The notes under the pieces: generated by a model
Seen by the model: the letters and a program-made list of their open reading frames with translations, nothing else
Told to the model about the DNA's origin: nothing
Database searches by the model: none
NCBI RefSeq assembly: GCF_014207255.1
Contig: NZ_JACHCZ010000001.1
Span: 234,583-298,582 of the forward strand
Source of the DNA: Pseudomonas sp. JAI120
GTDB lineage: Bacteria > Pseudomonadota > Gammaproteobacteria > Pseudomonadales > Pseudomonadaceae
Reading direction: 5' to 3'
Length of the DNA: 64,000 nt
Position numbers and translations under genes: made by a program
Shown here: positions 33,285-41,756 of the stretch, piece by piece
Layout: each line of letters begins with the position of its first letter
Position numbering within the stretch: position 1 is the first letter of the stretch

Positions 33285-34733
33285 ATGAGTGTAACTATGC
33301 CGGTCAACAGCTCTACAGAGCTCAAGCGTGGCGCCCTGGGTGTCGGCTTCATCATCTTCTTTGTGATTTCGGCGGCAAGTCCGCTCAGTGTGATTGCCGG
33401 TGGGTTCCCGATCGGCATCATGCTGGGCAACGGTGCCGGCACCCCAGCGTTACTGCTGCTGGCATTGCTGGTGCTGTTGGCATTCTCGGTGGGTTACACC
33501 ACCATGTCCCGCCACGTCACCAACGCCGGCGGTTTCTACGCCTTCACCTCCCGTGGCCTGGGCGGCCTGGCCGGCGGCTCGGCGGCAGTGCTGGCGATGT
33601 TCGCCTACAACATCTTGCAGATCGCCCTGTATGGCATGTTCGGTGGTGTGGTCGCCGGTACCATGGAGAGCATGGCGGGCGTGATATTGCCTTGGTGGTC
33701 CTATTCGCTGATGGCGATGGCCAGCATTGCATTTCTCGGCTATCGCAATATCGACCTCTCGGCGCGGGTATTGTCGTTGGTGGTGATCGCCGAATACCTG
33801 GCGATCCTGATCCTCGACTTTGCCATTCTGAAAACCGGGGGTGACAGCGGAGTCAATCTTGACTCATTTACCAGTCAGCATGTGTTCAGCGGCACTCCGT
33901 CCATTGGTCTGCTGTTCTGTTTCGCCGCCTTCATCGGCTTCGAGGCCACCACTATCTACGGTGAAGAAGCGAAAGACCCGAAGCGCACCATCCCAATCGC
34001 GACCTACAGTTCGGTGTTGCTGATCGGTGGGTTCTATGCGCTGTCGGTATGGTCGATGGTCGTGGGAGTGGGCGCAGACAAGATCGTGCCGATGCTGCAA
34101 GCCATGCAAGACCCCACCACCTTTATCTACGGCATGTCCGATCACTTCGTCGGCCCGCACCTGACCCTGGTCATCCGCGTGCTATTCATGGTCAGCATCT
34201 ACGCCGGGCTGTTGGCGTTCCATAACGCCGCAGCGCGCTACTTCTACGCCATCGGCCGTGACGGCTTGCTGCACAGCGTGCTGGGCACCACCCACCGCGT
34301 GCACCAGAGCCCGCACATGGGGTCTGCTTTGCAGAGCCTGATCGCGGCCGTGGTGGTATTGATCTTCGCCGCGATGGACGCCGACCCGATCCTGCAACTG
34401 TTCGCCTGGTTCTCCAACCTGGCAACCCTGTGCGTGATCCTGCTGATGGCGATGACCTCGATCGCAATCTGCGTGTATTTCCATCGGCACCCCGAACTCA
34501 AAGTCGGCCTGCTGCGAGGGCGCATTCTGCCGGTGGTGTCGTGCCTGGCATTGCTGAGCGTGCTCGTACTGGCGGTGGCGCATTTCGATGTGCTGACGGG
34601 GGCCAGCCAGCTCTTGTCCTACAGCTTGTGCGCGGTGATTCCCGCAGCCCTGCTGGGCGGCCTGTATCTCGCCGCGCGCCTGCGCAAGGTGTCGCCGCAG
34701 CGGTTCCTGGCCCTGGGCAGTCACAAACTCTAA
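33285..34733 (+). CDS. APC superfamily amino acid/amine permease
   Basis: The product has 482 residues and 12 membrane helices. The first helix carries the APC ligand loop (FFVISAASPLSVIAGGFPIG) and the sixth helix region reads CFAAFIGFEATTIYGEEAKD, a signature of amino acid-polyamine-organocation importers of the AroP/YhdG-like branch. It should import an amino acid or related amine across the inner membrane. It heads a forward run with an aldehyde dehydrogenase (34815) and an outer membrane porin (36290), making a complete uptake-and-oxidation set whose substrate is probably amine- or aldehyde-containing. Confidence 0.9.
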   Translation: MSVTMPVNSSTELKRGALGVGFIIFFVISAASPLSVIAGGFPIGIMLGNGAGTPALLLLALLVLLAFSVGYTTMSRHVTNAGGFYAFTSRGLGGLAGGSAAVLAMFAYNILQIALYGMFGGVVAGTMESMAGVILPWWSYSLMAMASIAFLGYRNIDLSARVLSLVVIAEYLAILILDFAILKTGGDSGVNLDSFTSQHVFSGTPSIGLLFCFAAFIGFEATTIYGEEAKDPKRTIPIATYSSVLLIGGFYALSVWSMVVGVGADKIVPMLQAMQDPTTFIYGMSDHFVGPHLTLVIRVLFMVSIYAGLLAFHNAAARYFYAIGRDGLLHSVLGTTHRVHQSPHMGSALQSLIAAVVVLIFAAMDADPILQLFAWFSNLATLCVILLMAMTSIAICVYFHRHPELKVGLLRGRILPVVSCLALLSVLVLAVAHFDVLTGASQLLSYSLCAVIPAALLGGLYLAARLRKVSPQRFLALGSHKL

Positions 34734-34769
34734 GGCCTGGTTCGAAACCTCTCTCCTGTGAATTGTTCA

Positions 34770-34786
34770 CTGCCGTTGTGCGGCAG
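34770..34786. terminator. Intercistronic hairpin
   Basis: CTGCCG-TTGTG-CGGCAG is a perfect six-base stem with a five-base loop in the 81-base gap between the permease and aldehyde dehydrogenase genes. No U tract follows. It could reduce read-through or stabilise the upstream message; the same operon is still likely. Confidence 0.3.
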
Positions 34787-34814
34787 GGCTCGTCTGCGTT
34801 AAAGGAAATTGCAT

Positions 34815-36236
34815 ATGCACCATTACAAGATGCTCATCAACGGCGTTTCGGTTGCCGGTGAAAACGGCCAGTTTGACGTGATCAATCCGGCCACCGGCGC
34901 CGCATTCGCCCAATGCCCGGCCGGCTCGCTGTCCCAGTTGGACGAGGCGGTGGCCGCCGCTCAGGCCGCTTTCAAGACCTGGCGCCACAGTACCCATGGG
35001 CAGCGCTGTGAGCACCTCAATGCGATTGCCGATGCGATCGAAAAGGACGCTGATGCACTGGCCCGGCTGATCGTGCAGGAGCAAGGAAAACCGCTTGAGC
35101 TGGCGTTTTCCGAAGTCATGGGCGCCGCCGCCTGGACCCGCTACGCCGCCGGGCAGGAGATCGCCGTGGAACTGGTGGAAGAAACCCCGACCCAGCGCAT
35201 CGAACTGCACCGCAAGCCCTTGGGGGTGGTGGCGTCCATCACGCCGTGGAACTGGCCTTTCATGATCGCCGTGTGGCACATCATGCCGGCGCTGCGCGCG
35301 GGTAACTGCGTGATCAGCAAGCCATCGAGCCTGACGCCGCTTAGCACGTTGCGCCTGGTCGAAATTATCGGGCGCCATGTGCCACACGGTGTGATCAACT
35401 GCGTGACCGGCGAGCAGGGTTTCGGCAGCGCGATCACGTCGCACCCGGGGATCCAGAAGATTGTGTTCACCGGCTCCACCGCCACCGGCCAAAGCGTGAT
35501 GCGCGGGGCCGCCACCAACCTCAAGCGCCTTACCCTGGAACTGGGCGGCAACGACGCGGCGATTGTATTGCCGGGTACGTCGGTGGAGGAGGTGGCCGAA
35601 GAGATCTTCCAGGCCGCCTTCCTCAACATGGGCCAGACCTGCGCCGCACTCAAGCGCTTGTACATTCACGAATCCCAGTACCAGGCGTTTGCCGAGGCCC
35701 TGACGCGGATTGCCGAGCGCCAGGTGGTCGGTGATGGCCTGGAGCCCGGCGTCAACTTCGGCCCGGTGCAGAACCTTGATCAACTGCAACTGGTGGACGC
35801 CCTGATTGCCGACGCGCGGGCACACGGTGCGCGGGTGCTGTGTGGCGGCGCACGCCTGGATCGCCCTGGGTTCTTCTACCCGCCCACGCTGGTGGCGGAT
35901 GTGACCGATGGCCAGCGTCTGGTCGATGAGGAACAGTTCGGGCCGGTATTGCCTCTGATCGCTTATCAGGATGTCGAGGATGTGCTGCGCCGCGCCAATG
36001 CCGGCGACATGGGCCTGGGCGGTTCTGTCTGGGGCCCGGACGTTGAGCAGGCGCAGGCATTGGCCAGCCGTCTGGAGAGTGGCGTGGCCTGGGTCAACTG
36101 CCACGCGCGCATTCAGCCGAACACGCCGTTCGGCGGCAGCAAGATGTCCGGCTTCGGCGTCGAGTTCGGCCTGGAAGGGTTGCTGGAATTTACCGGCCAA
36201 CAGTTGCTGTTCGTCAACAAGCGCGCAGCCGAATAA
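34815..36236 (+). CDS. Aldehyde dehydrogenase family protein
   Basis: The product has 473 residues from the ATG at 34815, with AAGGAA seven bases upstream. Family marks are SITPWNWPFMIAVW, FTGSTATGQ, catalytic Glu in LELGGNDAAIVL, catalytic Cys in MGQTCAALKRLYIH and EEQFGPVLPLIAY. The LELGGNDAA and QTCAALKR variants are typical of the succinate-semialdehyde/aldehyde dehydrogenases of the class annotated near AldA-AldB rather than betaine aldehyde dehydrogenase. Located between a permease and a porin gene, it probably oxidises an aldehyde derived from the imported compound. Confidence 0.9.
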   Translation: MHHYKMLINGVSVAGENGQFDVINPATGAAFAQCPAGSLSQLDEAVAAAQAAFKTWRHSTHGQRCEHLNAIADAIEKDADALARLIVQEQGKPLELAFSEVMGAAAWTRYAAGQEIAVELVEETPTQRIELHRKPLGVVASITPWNWPFMIAVWHIMPALRAGNCVISKPSSLTPLSTLRLVEIIGRHVPHGVINCVTGEQGFGSAITSHPGIQKIVFTGSTATGQSVMRGAATNLKRLTLELGGNDAAIVLPGTSVEEVAEEIFQAAFLNMGQTCAALKRLYIHESQYQAFAEALTRIAERQVVGDGLEPGVNFGPVQNLDQLQLVDALIADARAHGARVLCGGARLDRPGFFYPPTLVADVTDGQRLVDEEQFGPVLPLIAYQDVEDVLRRANAGDMGLGGSVWGPDVEQAQALASRLESGVAWVNCHARIQPNTPFGGSKMSGFGVEFGLEGLLEFTGQQLLFVNKRAAE

Positions 36237-36289
36237 CGCCTCAACAACTAAGACAGCCTCTCAAAAGGCGCACCCAAGGAGCTTCGATC

Positions 36290-37612
36290 ATGCGGTATCC
36301 CTCCACGTCATTTCTCAGCGGTACGTTGGCCTGTACGTTGACGCTTTGCGCCATCAGCCAGGCCCAGGCCTATGAGTTGTACAGCGATGAGAGCCGGCAT
36401 CTGAATGCCGACATGACCGCCGTGTTCGGCATGTTCAACAGCCGCAAGAACTATGACGGCACGCCGGGCGGTTCGACCTGGCGCGAAGGTTTCATCAAGT
36501 ATGGCTTGAGCGGCGACCAGTCCCTGGCCGGCAATGGCACCGCCTATGGCGCCTTCGCGCTGGTCAGTTCCGCGACTTGGGGTGACGGCGACCCGGCCGG
36601 CAATACCCTGGGCAGCGAACGCACCACCAAAATCGAAGATGCGTACCTGGGCTGGCGCTCCGGCGACCTGTTTCCGGCCTTGGGCAAGGACGGCGTGGAC
36701 ATTTCCGGCGGTCGCCAGGTGGTCAAGCTCGGCAGTGGCTTCCTGATCAACGACGACGGTCCGAACCTGGGCAAGGGGCCGGCCAATGGCACGATGAATC
36801 GTGGCGGTGCGTATTACCTGGCCGCGCGGCACGCCTTCGATCAAACCGCGTTCCTGCGGCTGGGCGGCAAGGATGGTCTGCACGGCAGCCTGTTGTGGCT
36901 CAAGTCCGATAACCGCGCCCAGGCTGAAACCGAAGTGGCCGCCGGTACCCTGGATTACACCACCAAGCCGGGCACACTGGGCTTGACCTGGGTGCACGGC
37001 ATCGATGTGAACGAACGCTGGGCCAGTGATTTTCAGCGCCAGCGCAAGGGCATGAATGTCTACAGCGTGCGCGGCGAAGGCGACGCAGGTCTGCCGAATG
37101 TCAGCCTGGCGTTCGAATATGCCTGGCAGGACAAGGACACCGGTCCCGAAAAAGCCTGGTACGGCGAAGCCGGCTACACCTTTGCCGATGTCGCTTGGAC
37201 GCCAAAGGTCAGCTACCGCTACACCCGCTACTCACAGCAGTGGGATTCGCTGTTCACCGGCTTGAGCACTGGCTATGGCACCTGGCTGCAGGGCGAAGTC
37301 GCGGGCAACTATGCCGGGCCGTTCAACAGCAACACCAGCATCCAGCACGTGGCCCTCAAGGCCACGCCTCTGGAAAACCTGACCCTGGGTGCGCTGTACT
37401 TCGACTTCGACACCGTGCGCAAGAGCAATGCGCTGAACCTCAATGCTCGGGAGCTGGATGTATACGCCGAGTGGGCCGTCAACCCGCACCTGATCGTCAC
37501 GCCGCTGATCGGCCTCTACAAGCCCAAGCAGGACGCCACCACGGGCGGCAACCAGGTCGCCGGCAACGGCACCAACGTTTACAGCCAGTTGACCATCGCC
37601 GTGCCGTTCTAG
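36290..37612 (+). CDS. OprD-family-like outer membrane porin
   Basis: The product has 440 residues. A signal peptide (MRYPSTSFLSGTLACTLTLC, ending ISQAQA-YE near residue 26) leads to a mature protein made of alternating amphipathic strands and ending in VAVPF, the terminal Phe needed for BAM assembly. Repeated patterns such as LTLGALYFDFDT and VSYRYTRYSQQW fit OprD-type specific channels, which let single classes of small acids or amino acids into Pseudomonas cells. The length matches. It closes the permease-dehydrogenase-porin operon and is followed by a strong hairpin against the convergent IclR gene. Confidence 0.85.
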   Translation: MRYPSTSFLSGTLACTLTLCAISQAQAYELYSDESRHLNADMTAVFGMFNSRKNYDGTPGGSTWREGFIKYGLSGDQSLAGNGTAYGAFALVSSATWGDGDPAGNTLGSERTTKIEDAYLGWRSGDLFPALGKDGVDISGGRQVVKLGSGFLINDDGPNLGKGPANGTMNRGGAYYLAARHAFDQTAFLRLGGKDGLHGSLLWLKSDNRAQAETEVAAGTLDYTTKPGTLGLTWVHGIDVNERWASDFQRQRKGMNVYSVRGEGDAGLPNVSLAFEYAWQDKDTGPEKAWYGEAGYTFADVAWTPKVSYRYTRYSQQWDSLFTGLSTGYGTWLQGEVAGNYAGPFNSNTSIQHVALKATPLENLTLGALYFDFDTVRKSNALNLNARELDVYAEWAVNPHLIVTPLIGLYKPKQDATTGGNQVAGNGTNVYSQLTIAVPF

Positions 37613-37621
37613 CCCACCGCA

Positions 37622-37653
37622 GCCGCCGCGCCTGAACCTCAGGATGCGGCGGC
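37622..37653. terminator. Strong hairpin between convergent porin and IclR genes
   Basis: GCCGCCGC (37622-37629) pairs with GCGGCGGC (37646-37653), and inside it CCTGA (37631-37635) pairs with TCAGG (37639-37643) across ACC. The stem covers the IclR stop codon. It is likely a bidirectional terminator, although no U tract is present. Confidence 0.5.
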
Positions 37654-38397
37654 GCCCGGCGGATTGCGCAGGTTCTCGGCAATCCGGCGGGTGGTGTCCA
37701 TGACCATTTCAATCACGGTTTCCTGGCGCAGCAGCTTGAAGCTCTGGGTGCTGCCGACGGCGGACAGGCTGCCGATCACCTCGTCGATATCCGGCTGGAT
37801 GATGGGCGCGGCGATGCCGGTCAGGCCGAGGTTGAGTTCATCATGGGTCATGCAGTACCCATCCTTGCGAATCTTCTTTGTGGCCTTGGCAAAGCTGGCC
37901 CAGTCGTACGGGCTTTCCGGGTCGCTGGCCATATGCTCTTCGAACAGACGCTGCAGGCGTCGACCTTTCTGGAAAGCGATCAATACCTTGGACTGCGCGC
38001 CGCGAAAAAAGGGCAGCGGATGCCCGCGCCCGAAGGAGAAGTGATACGTGTCGGTGGGTTCGGCAATGTAGGTGTTGATGATGCGTCCGTCGTAGAAGAC
38101 GCTGGCGAACACCGCCAGGCCGGTCTGCGCCGACAGCTCGTGCATCAGCTCGCGCCCCGCCAGAAGGATGGGGTCGTACTGGCGCATCATCCAGTCCAGC
38201 TCGATCACGCGCGGCCCCAGGCCGTAGTGGCCGGCGTCCACGCGGGTCAGCAGGCCGGCGTCGCACAATTCCTTGACATAGCGATACGCGGTGGCGCGCG
38301 ACAGGCCCATGCGCTCGGCGATGGTGTCCGGGTCGATCTTCAACGTCGCCGGACCGAACAGGTCCAGGACATTCAGCAATTTACTCAGGCTGCTCAT
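37639..38397 (-). CDS. IclR family transcriptional regulator
   Basis: The product has 252 residues. The N-terminal winged helix-turn-helix (KLLNVLDLFGPA, DTIAERMGLSRATAYRYVKEL, residues 6-45) is followed by the IclR effector-binding domain with LFASVF-like and GLTGIAAPIIQPD segments and a C-terminal dimer helix. IclR proteins bind aromatic acids or small oxo acids and repress or activate adjacent catabolic operons. It is divergent from the large catabolic cluster starting at 38686; the palindrome at 38583-38607 between them is its probable site. Confidence 0.9.
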   Translation of the reverse strand: MSSLSKLLNVLDLFGPATLKIDPDTIAERMGLSRATAYRYVKELCDAGLLTRVDAGHYGLGPRVIELDWMMRQYDPILLAGRELMHELSAQTGLAVFASVFYDGRIINTYIAEPTDTYHFSFGRGHPLPFFRGAQSKVLIAFQKGRRLQRLFEEHMASDPESPYDWASFAKATKKIRKDGYCMTHDELNLGLTGIAAPIIQPDIDEVIGSLSAVGSTQSFKLLRQETVIEMVMDTTRRIAENLRNPPGAAAS

Positions 38398-38460
38398 TTC
38401 GTTCCTAGAGAAGGGATGGCATGCGGGTAAGCACTATAGGCGAAAACAGCGCAGATCCAA

Positions 38461-38543
38461 TGTGGGAGCGGTCTTGCTCGTGAAAGCGGTGGGCCAGTGA
38501 TGGAAGTTACTGACAAACCGCATTCTCGAGCAAACCCGACCCT
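38461..38543. repeat. Degenerate REP doublet (REPIN-like)
   Basis: TGTGGGAGCGGTCTTGCTCG (38461-38480) followed by TGAAAGCGGTGGGCCAGT is the familiar Pseudomonas REP half. An imperfect inverse copy follows (ACTGACAAACCGCATTCTCG, then AGCAAACCCGACCC). The arrangement is that of two REPs in opposite orientation, described for P. fluorescens as REPINs, though the second arm is worn. It lies between the IclR start and its candidate operator. Confidence 0.65.
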
Positions 38544-38582
38544 GCAGGTCGACAGGCTAATCTTTTCAGATTATAAATTCAC

Positions 38583-38607
38583 TTAAATCTCAGATTAAGA
38601 GATTTAA
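38583..38607. promoter_or_regulatory. Palindrome, candidate IclR operator
   Basis: TTAAATCTC-AGATTAA-GAGATTTAA is a perfect inverted repeat with nine-base arms and a seven-base spacer, in an AT-rich segment 79 bases upstream of the ThDP enzyme start. A possible promoter (TTGTCT, 17 bases, GATAAA; 38620-38648) lies just downstream. Its place between the divergent IclR gene and the catabolic cluster makes it a good operator candidate. Confidence 0.6.
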
Positions 38608-38685
38608 TTCATAAAATGCTTGTCTGGCTCTCTATATTGTGTGATAAATCTCAACAAATAAAACGCTCAAGCGAGAGGGCTGACA

Positions 38686-40227
38686 ATGAATGGCGCGCAA
38701 CTGATAGTGAATGCGGCAGCGGCAAGCGGTATCGAGTACTGCTTTGCCAACCCGGGCACCACCGAGATTCCGCTGGTGGCGGCCATGGCCAGCGCACCTG
38801 CTCTCAAGCCGGTGTTGTCGCTGTTCGAAGGGGTCTGCACCGGCGCCGCTGACGGCTATGGCCGCATCGCCGGCAAGCCGGCAATGACCCTGACTCACTT
38901 GGGCCCGGGCTTTGCCAATGGCATCGCCAACCTGCATAACGCGCGTCGGGCCAATACGCCGATCGTCAACGTCATCGGCGATCACGCCTCCTGGCATGTC
39001 AACTACGATCCGCCCTTGGCCAGCGACATCCAGGCCTTAGCCGGCACCGTTTCTGGTTGGGTGCGTACCTCGCGCACGGCGGCGGGTATCGGTGAAGACT
39101 TGCAGGAAGCCGTGCGTGCGGCGTGGCAGGCCAAAGGCCAGATCGCCAGTTTGATCCTGCCTATGGACCTGCAAGCCCACGCGGTGACGCACAACGGTGT
39201 ATTCGCCCCGTTGCGCGCGCCGGTTCGCCGGTTTGCCGGTGACCGGGTAGAAACCGTGGCGCAGGCACTGCGTGATGGTCAGCGGCTGGTGTTTATCGTC
39301 GGCGATGAGGGCTTGTCGGTCGCGGGCCTGGAAGCAGCGGGGCGCCTGGCGCAACTGCCCGGCGTGCGCCTGTTTGCCGAGACCTTTCCGCGCCTGAGCT
39401 ACCGTGGCGGTGGCTTGCCGGACCTGGATCGCCTGCCGTATTTCCCGGAAGTGGCGATTGAAATTCTTGAGCAGTACGACCTGGTCATTTGTGCTGGCGT
39501 GCCCGAGCCCATTAGCTACTTTGGCTACGAAGGCATCCCGTCGCGCCTCGCAGAACGTGAACGTCTGCTGACGCTGGCAGAAGTCGGTGACGATGTCGCC
39601 GGCGCGCTGGCGGCGTTGGCCGATGCCCTGAATGCACCGGCCTATGTGCCGACCCCGCAGGGTATCGAACTACCGCCCGGCCATGCCGAGCTGACGCCGC
39701 AATCCATCGGCCAAGTGCTGGCCGCGTCACTGCCCGAAGACAGCATCGTCTCGGTTGAGGGCGGCACCTGCGGCTATCCCTTTTTTACCGCCTCCGCCCG
39801 CGCCGCTCGGCATCGGGTATTGACCAATACCGGTGGCGCGATTGGCCAGGGGATTCCGGTGGGGTTCGGTGCCGCCTTGGCGGAACGCGGCAATAGCGTG
39901 TTCTGCCTGCAATCGGACGGCAGCGCCCAGTACACCATTCAAACCCTGTGGAGCATCGCCCGCGAGCAGTTGCCGGTGGTGATCCTGATTGCCGCCAACC
40001 ATCGCTACGCGATTTTGCAGAACGAGCTGCGCCGTTTCGGCATGACCGAAATGGACCCGCAAGCCCTGCGCCTGACCGTGCTCGACAGCCCGCGTATTGA
40101 CTGGAAGGCCTTGGCCAAAGGCTACGGGGTACCGGCCTGCACGGTACAGACCAATGCCGAACTGCAACGCGCGCTGGCCAATGCCAAGGCCGACCGTGGT
40201 CCTTGCCTGATCGAAATGGCGCTGTGA
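38686..40227 (+). CDS. ThDP-dependent enzyme (acetolactate synthase/benzoylformate decarboxylase-like)
   Basis: The product has 513 residues. It has the catalytic Glu48 in LSLFEGVCTGAADGYGR, a central domain with GDEGLSVAG, and the ThDP motif with SDGS (410-413) to Asn438 in ANHRY, the usual 27-residue spacing. The short length, and lack of an FAD-binding style middle domain, favour a 2-oxo acid decarboxylase or carboligase over true acetolactate synthase. The aldehyde dehydrogenase starting 11 bases downstream suggests decarboxylation of a 2-oxo acid to an aldehyde that is then oxidised. It is the first gene of an eight-gene forward run controlled by the IclR regulator upstream. Confidence 0.88.
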   Translation: MNGAQLIVNAAAASGIEYCFANPGTTEIPLVAAMASAPALKPVLSLFEGVCTGAADGYGRIAGKPAMTLTHLGPGFANGIANLHNARRANTPIVNVIGDHASWHVNYDPPLASDIQALAGTVSGWVRTSRTAAGIGEDLQEAVRAAWQAKGQIASLILPMDLQAHAVTHNGVFAPLRAPVRRFAGDRVETVAQALRDGQRLVFIVGDEGLSVAGLEAAGRLAQLPGVRLFAETFPRLSYRGGGLPDLDRLPYFPEVAIEILEQYDLVICAGVPEPISYFGYEGIPSRLAERERLLTLAEVGDDVAGALAALADALNAPAYVPTPQGIELPPGHAELTPQSIGQVLAASLPEDSIVSVEGGTCGYPFFTASARAARHRVLTNTGGAIGQGIPVGFGAALAERGNSVFCLQSDGSAQYTIQTLWSIAREQLPVVILIAANHRYAILQNELRRFGMTEMDPQALRLTVLDSPRIDWKALAKGYGVPACTVQTNAELQRALANAKADRGPCLIEMAL

Positions 40228-40238
40228 AGGAGTCGATT

Positions 40239-41729
40239 ATGTATCAGCCCGAATTATTACCTGCCGTCCAGGCGTTCCTGGCCCAGCCAGGCCGCCTGTT
40301 TATCGGCGGCACCTGGCAGGACGCCGCCAGCGGTCGTCGCTTTGCCGTGGAAAACCCGGCCACCGAACAGACCCTGACCGAAGTCGCCCAAGGCGATGAG
40401 CGTGATGTGAATGCGGCCGTTGCGGCCGCGCGCGCAGCCTTTACCGGCACCTGGGCCTTGCAGTCACCGGCGCAGCGCGGCCTGTTGCTGTTTCGCCTGG
40501 CCGATCTGTTGGACCAGCACCGCGAGGAACTCGCGCAACTGATCACGCTGGAGAACGGCAAGCCTATCGCCAACGCGCGCGGTGAAGCGGCCAGCGCGGC
40601 GAACATCATTCGCTACTTTGCCGGCTGGCCCACCAAGATCGAAGGCAGCACGCTGCCCGTATCGCCGGCCAGCGGCGCGCCGATGCTCAACTACACGCTG
40701 CGCGAACCGGTGGGGGTCTGCGCGCTGATCGTGCCGTGGAACTTCCCGTTGACCATGTGCGTTTGGAAGCTCGGCCCCGCGTTGGCCACCGGTTGCGTGG
40801 CGGTGCTTAAGCCCGCCGAACAAACGCCGCTGATCGCGATCCGCCTGGTGCAACTGATCGAGGCTGCAGGCTTCCCCGCCGGCGTGGTCAACCTGATCAC
40901 AGGCCTGGGCGCCGAAACTGGCGCACCATTGGCACAGCACCCCGATGTGGACAAGATCGCCTTTACCGGCTCGACCCAAGTCGGGCGGCTGATCGCCCAG
41001 GCGGCCACCAGCAACATGAAAAAGGTCTCGCTGGAGCTGGGCGGCAAGTCGCCGAACATCATCCTGCCCGATGCCGACATTGCGCGCGCCGCCAAGGGGG
41101 CCGCCGATGGGATTTTCTACAACCAGGGCCAGGTATGCACGGCGGGCTCGCGCCTGTATGTCCACGCCAGTGTGCTCGACCAGGTGCTCGAAGAACTGCA
41201 GCGCCACGCTGCCGCCTATGTCCTGGGCAATGGCCTGGACCCGGCCAACAGCATGGGGCCGTTGGTGTCCGCGCGGCAGTTGAAGACCGTCAAGGGTTAC
41301 CTGCAGCGGGGCCAGGAGGAGGGCGCCGAACTGATCTGCGGCGGCGGCCGTCCCGAACACCTCGAGCATGGGCATTTCATTCAACCGAGCGTGTTCCTCG
41401 ACCGTGCCGAGCGCGCCTGTGTGGCCCGAGAAGAAATCTTCGGCCCGGTACTGACCGTCATGAGCTGGACCGAAATCGATGAACTGGTGCTGCGCGCCAA
41501 CGATTCGCCGTATGGCCTCGCTGCTGGCCTGTGGACCCGCGACTTGCGCTCGGCGCACCGCGTGGCTGCACAGCTCAAGGCTGGCTCGGTCTGGATCAAC
41601 TGCTGGAACGTGGTCGATCCCTCTTCACCGTTCGGTGGCTACAAACAATCCGGCTGGGGCCGGGAGATGGGTAAAAACGTGATCGATGCCTACACCGAGA
41701 CCAAAAGCGTGTTTGTCGATCTGGCCTGA
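40239..41729 (+). CDS. Aldehyde dehydrogenase, NAD(P)-dependent
   Basis: The product has 496 residues from the ATG at 40239, with AAGGAG six bases upstream, 11 bases after the ThDP gene. It contains IVPWNFPLTMC, FTGSTQVGR, catalytic Glu in LELGGKSPNI, catalytic Cys in NQGQVCTAGSRLY and EEIFGPVLTV, the full set of the phenylacetaldehyde/betaine-aldehyde dehydrogenase group. It most likely takes the aldehyde produced by the ThDP enzyme to its acid. Translation coupling with both neighbours is likely. Confidence 0.92.
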   Translation: MYQPELLPAVQAFLAQPGRLFIGGTWQDAASGRRFAVENPATEQTLTEVAQGDERDVNAAVAAARAAFTGTWALQSPAQRGLLLFRLADLLDQHREELAQLITLENGKPIANARGEAASAANIIRYFAGWPTKIEGSTLPVSPASGAPMLNYTLREPVGVCALIVPWNFPLTMCVWKLGPALATGCVAVLKPAEQTPLIAIRLVQLIEAAGFPAGVVNLITGLGAETGAPLAQHPDVDKIAFTGSTQVGRLIAQAATSNMKKVSLELGGKSPNIILPDADIARAAKGAADGIFYNQGQVCTAGSRLYVHASVLDQVLEELQRHAAAYVLGNGLDPANSMGPLVSARQLKTVKGYLQRGQEEGAELICGGGRPEHLEHGHFIQPSVFLDRAERACVAREEIFGPVLTVMSWTEIDELVLRANDSPYGLAAGLWTRDLRSAHRVAAQLKAGSVWINCWNVVDPSSPFGGYKQSGWGREMGKNVIDAYTETKSVFVDLA

Positions 41730-41756
41730 ACTGAATAATCACAAGAGGTAATTGCT

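Noticed and set aside
34767..36200. 477-codon reverse open frame opposite the aldehyde dehydrogenase at 34815
   Set aside because: Mirror of a high-GC coding gene; no recognisable domain and no start signal.
38461..38543. REP doublet as an IclR operator
   Set aside because: Its sequence matches the common Pseudomonas REP family, so dispersal as a repeat explains it better than specific regulation.
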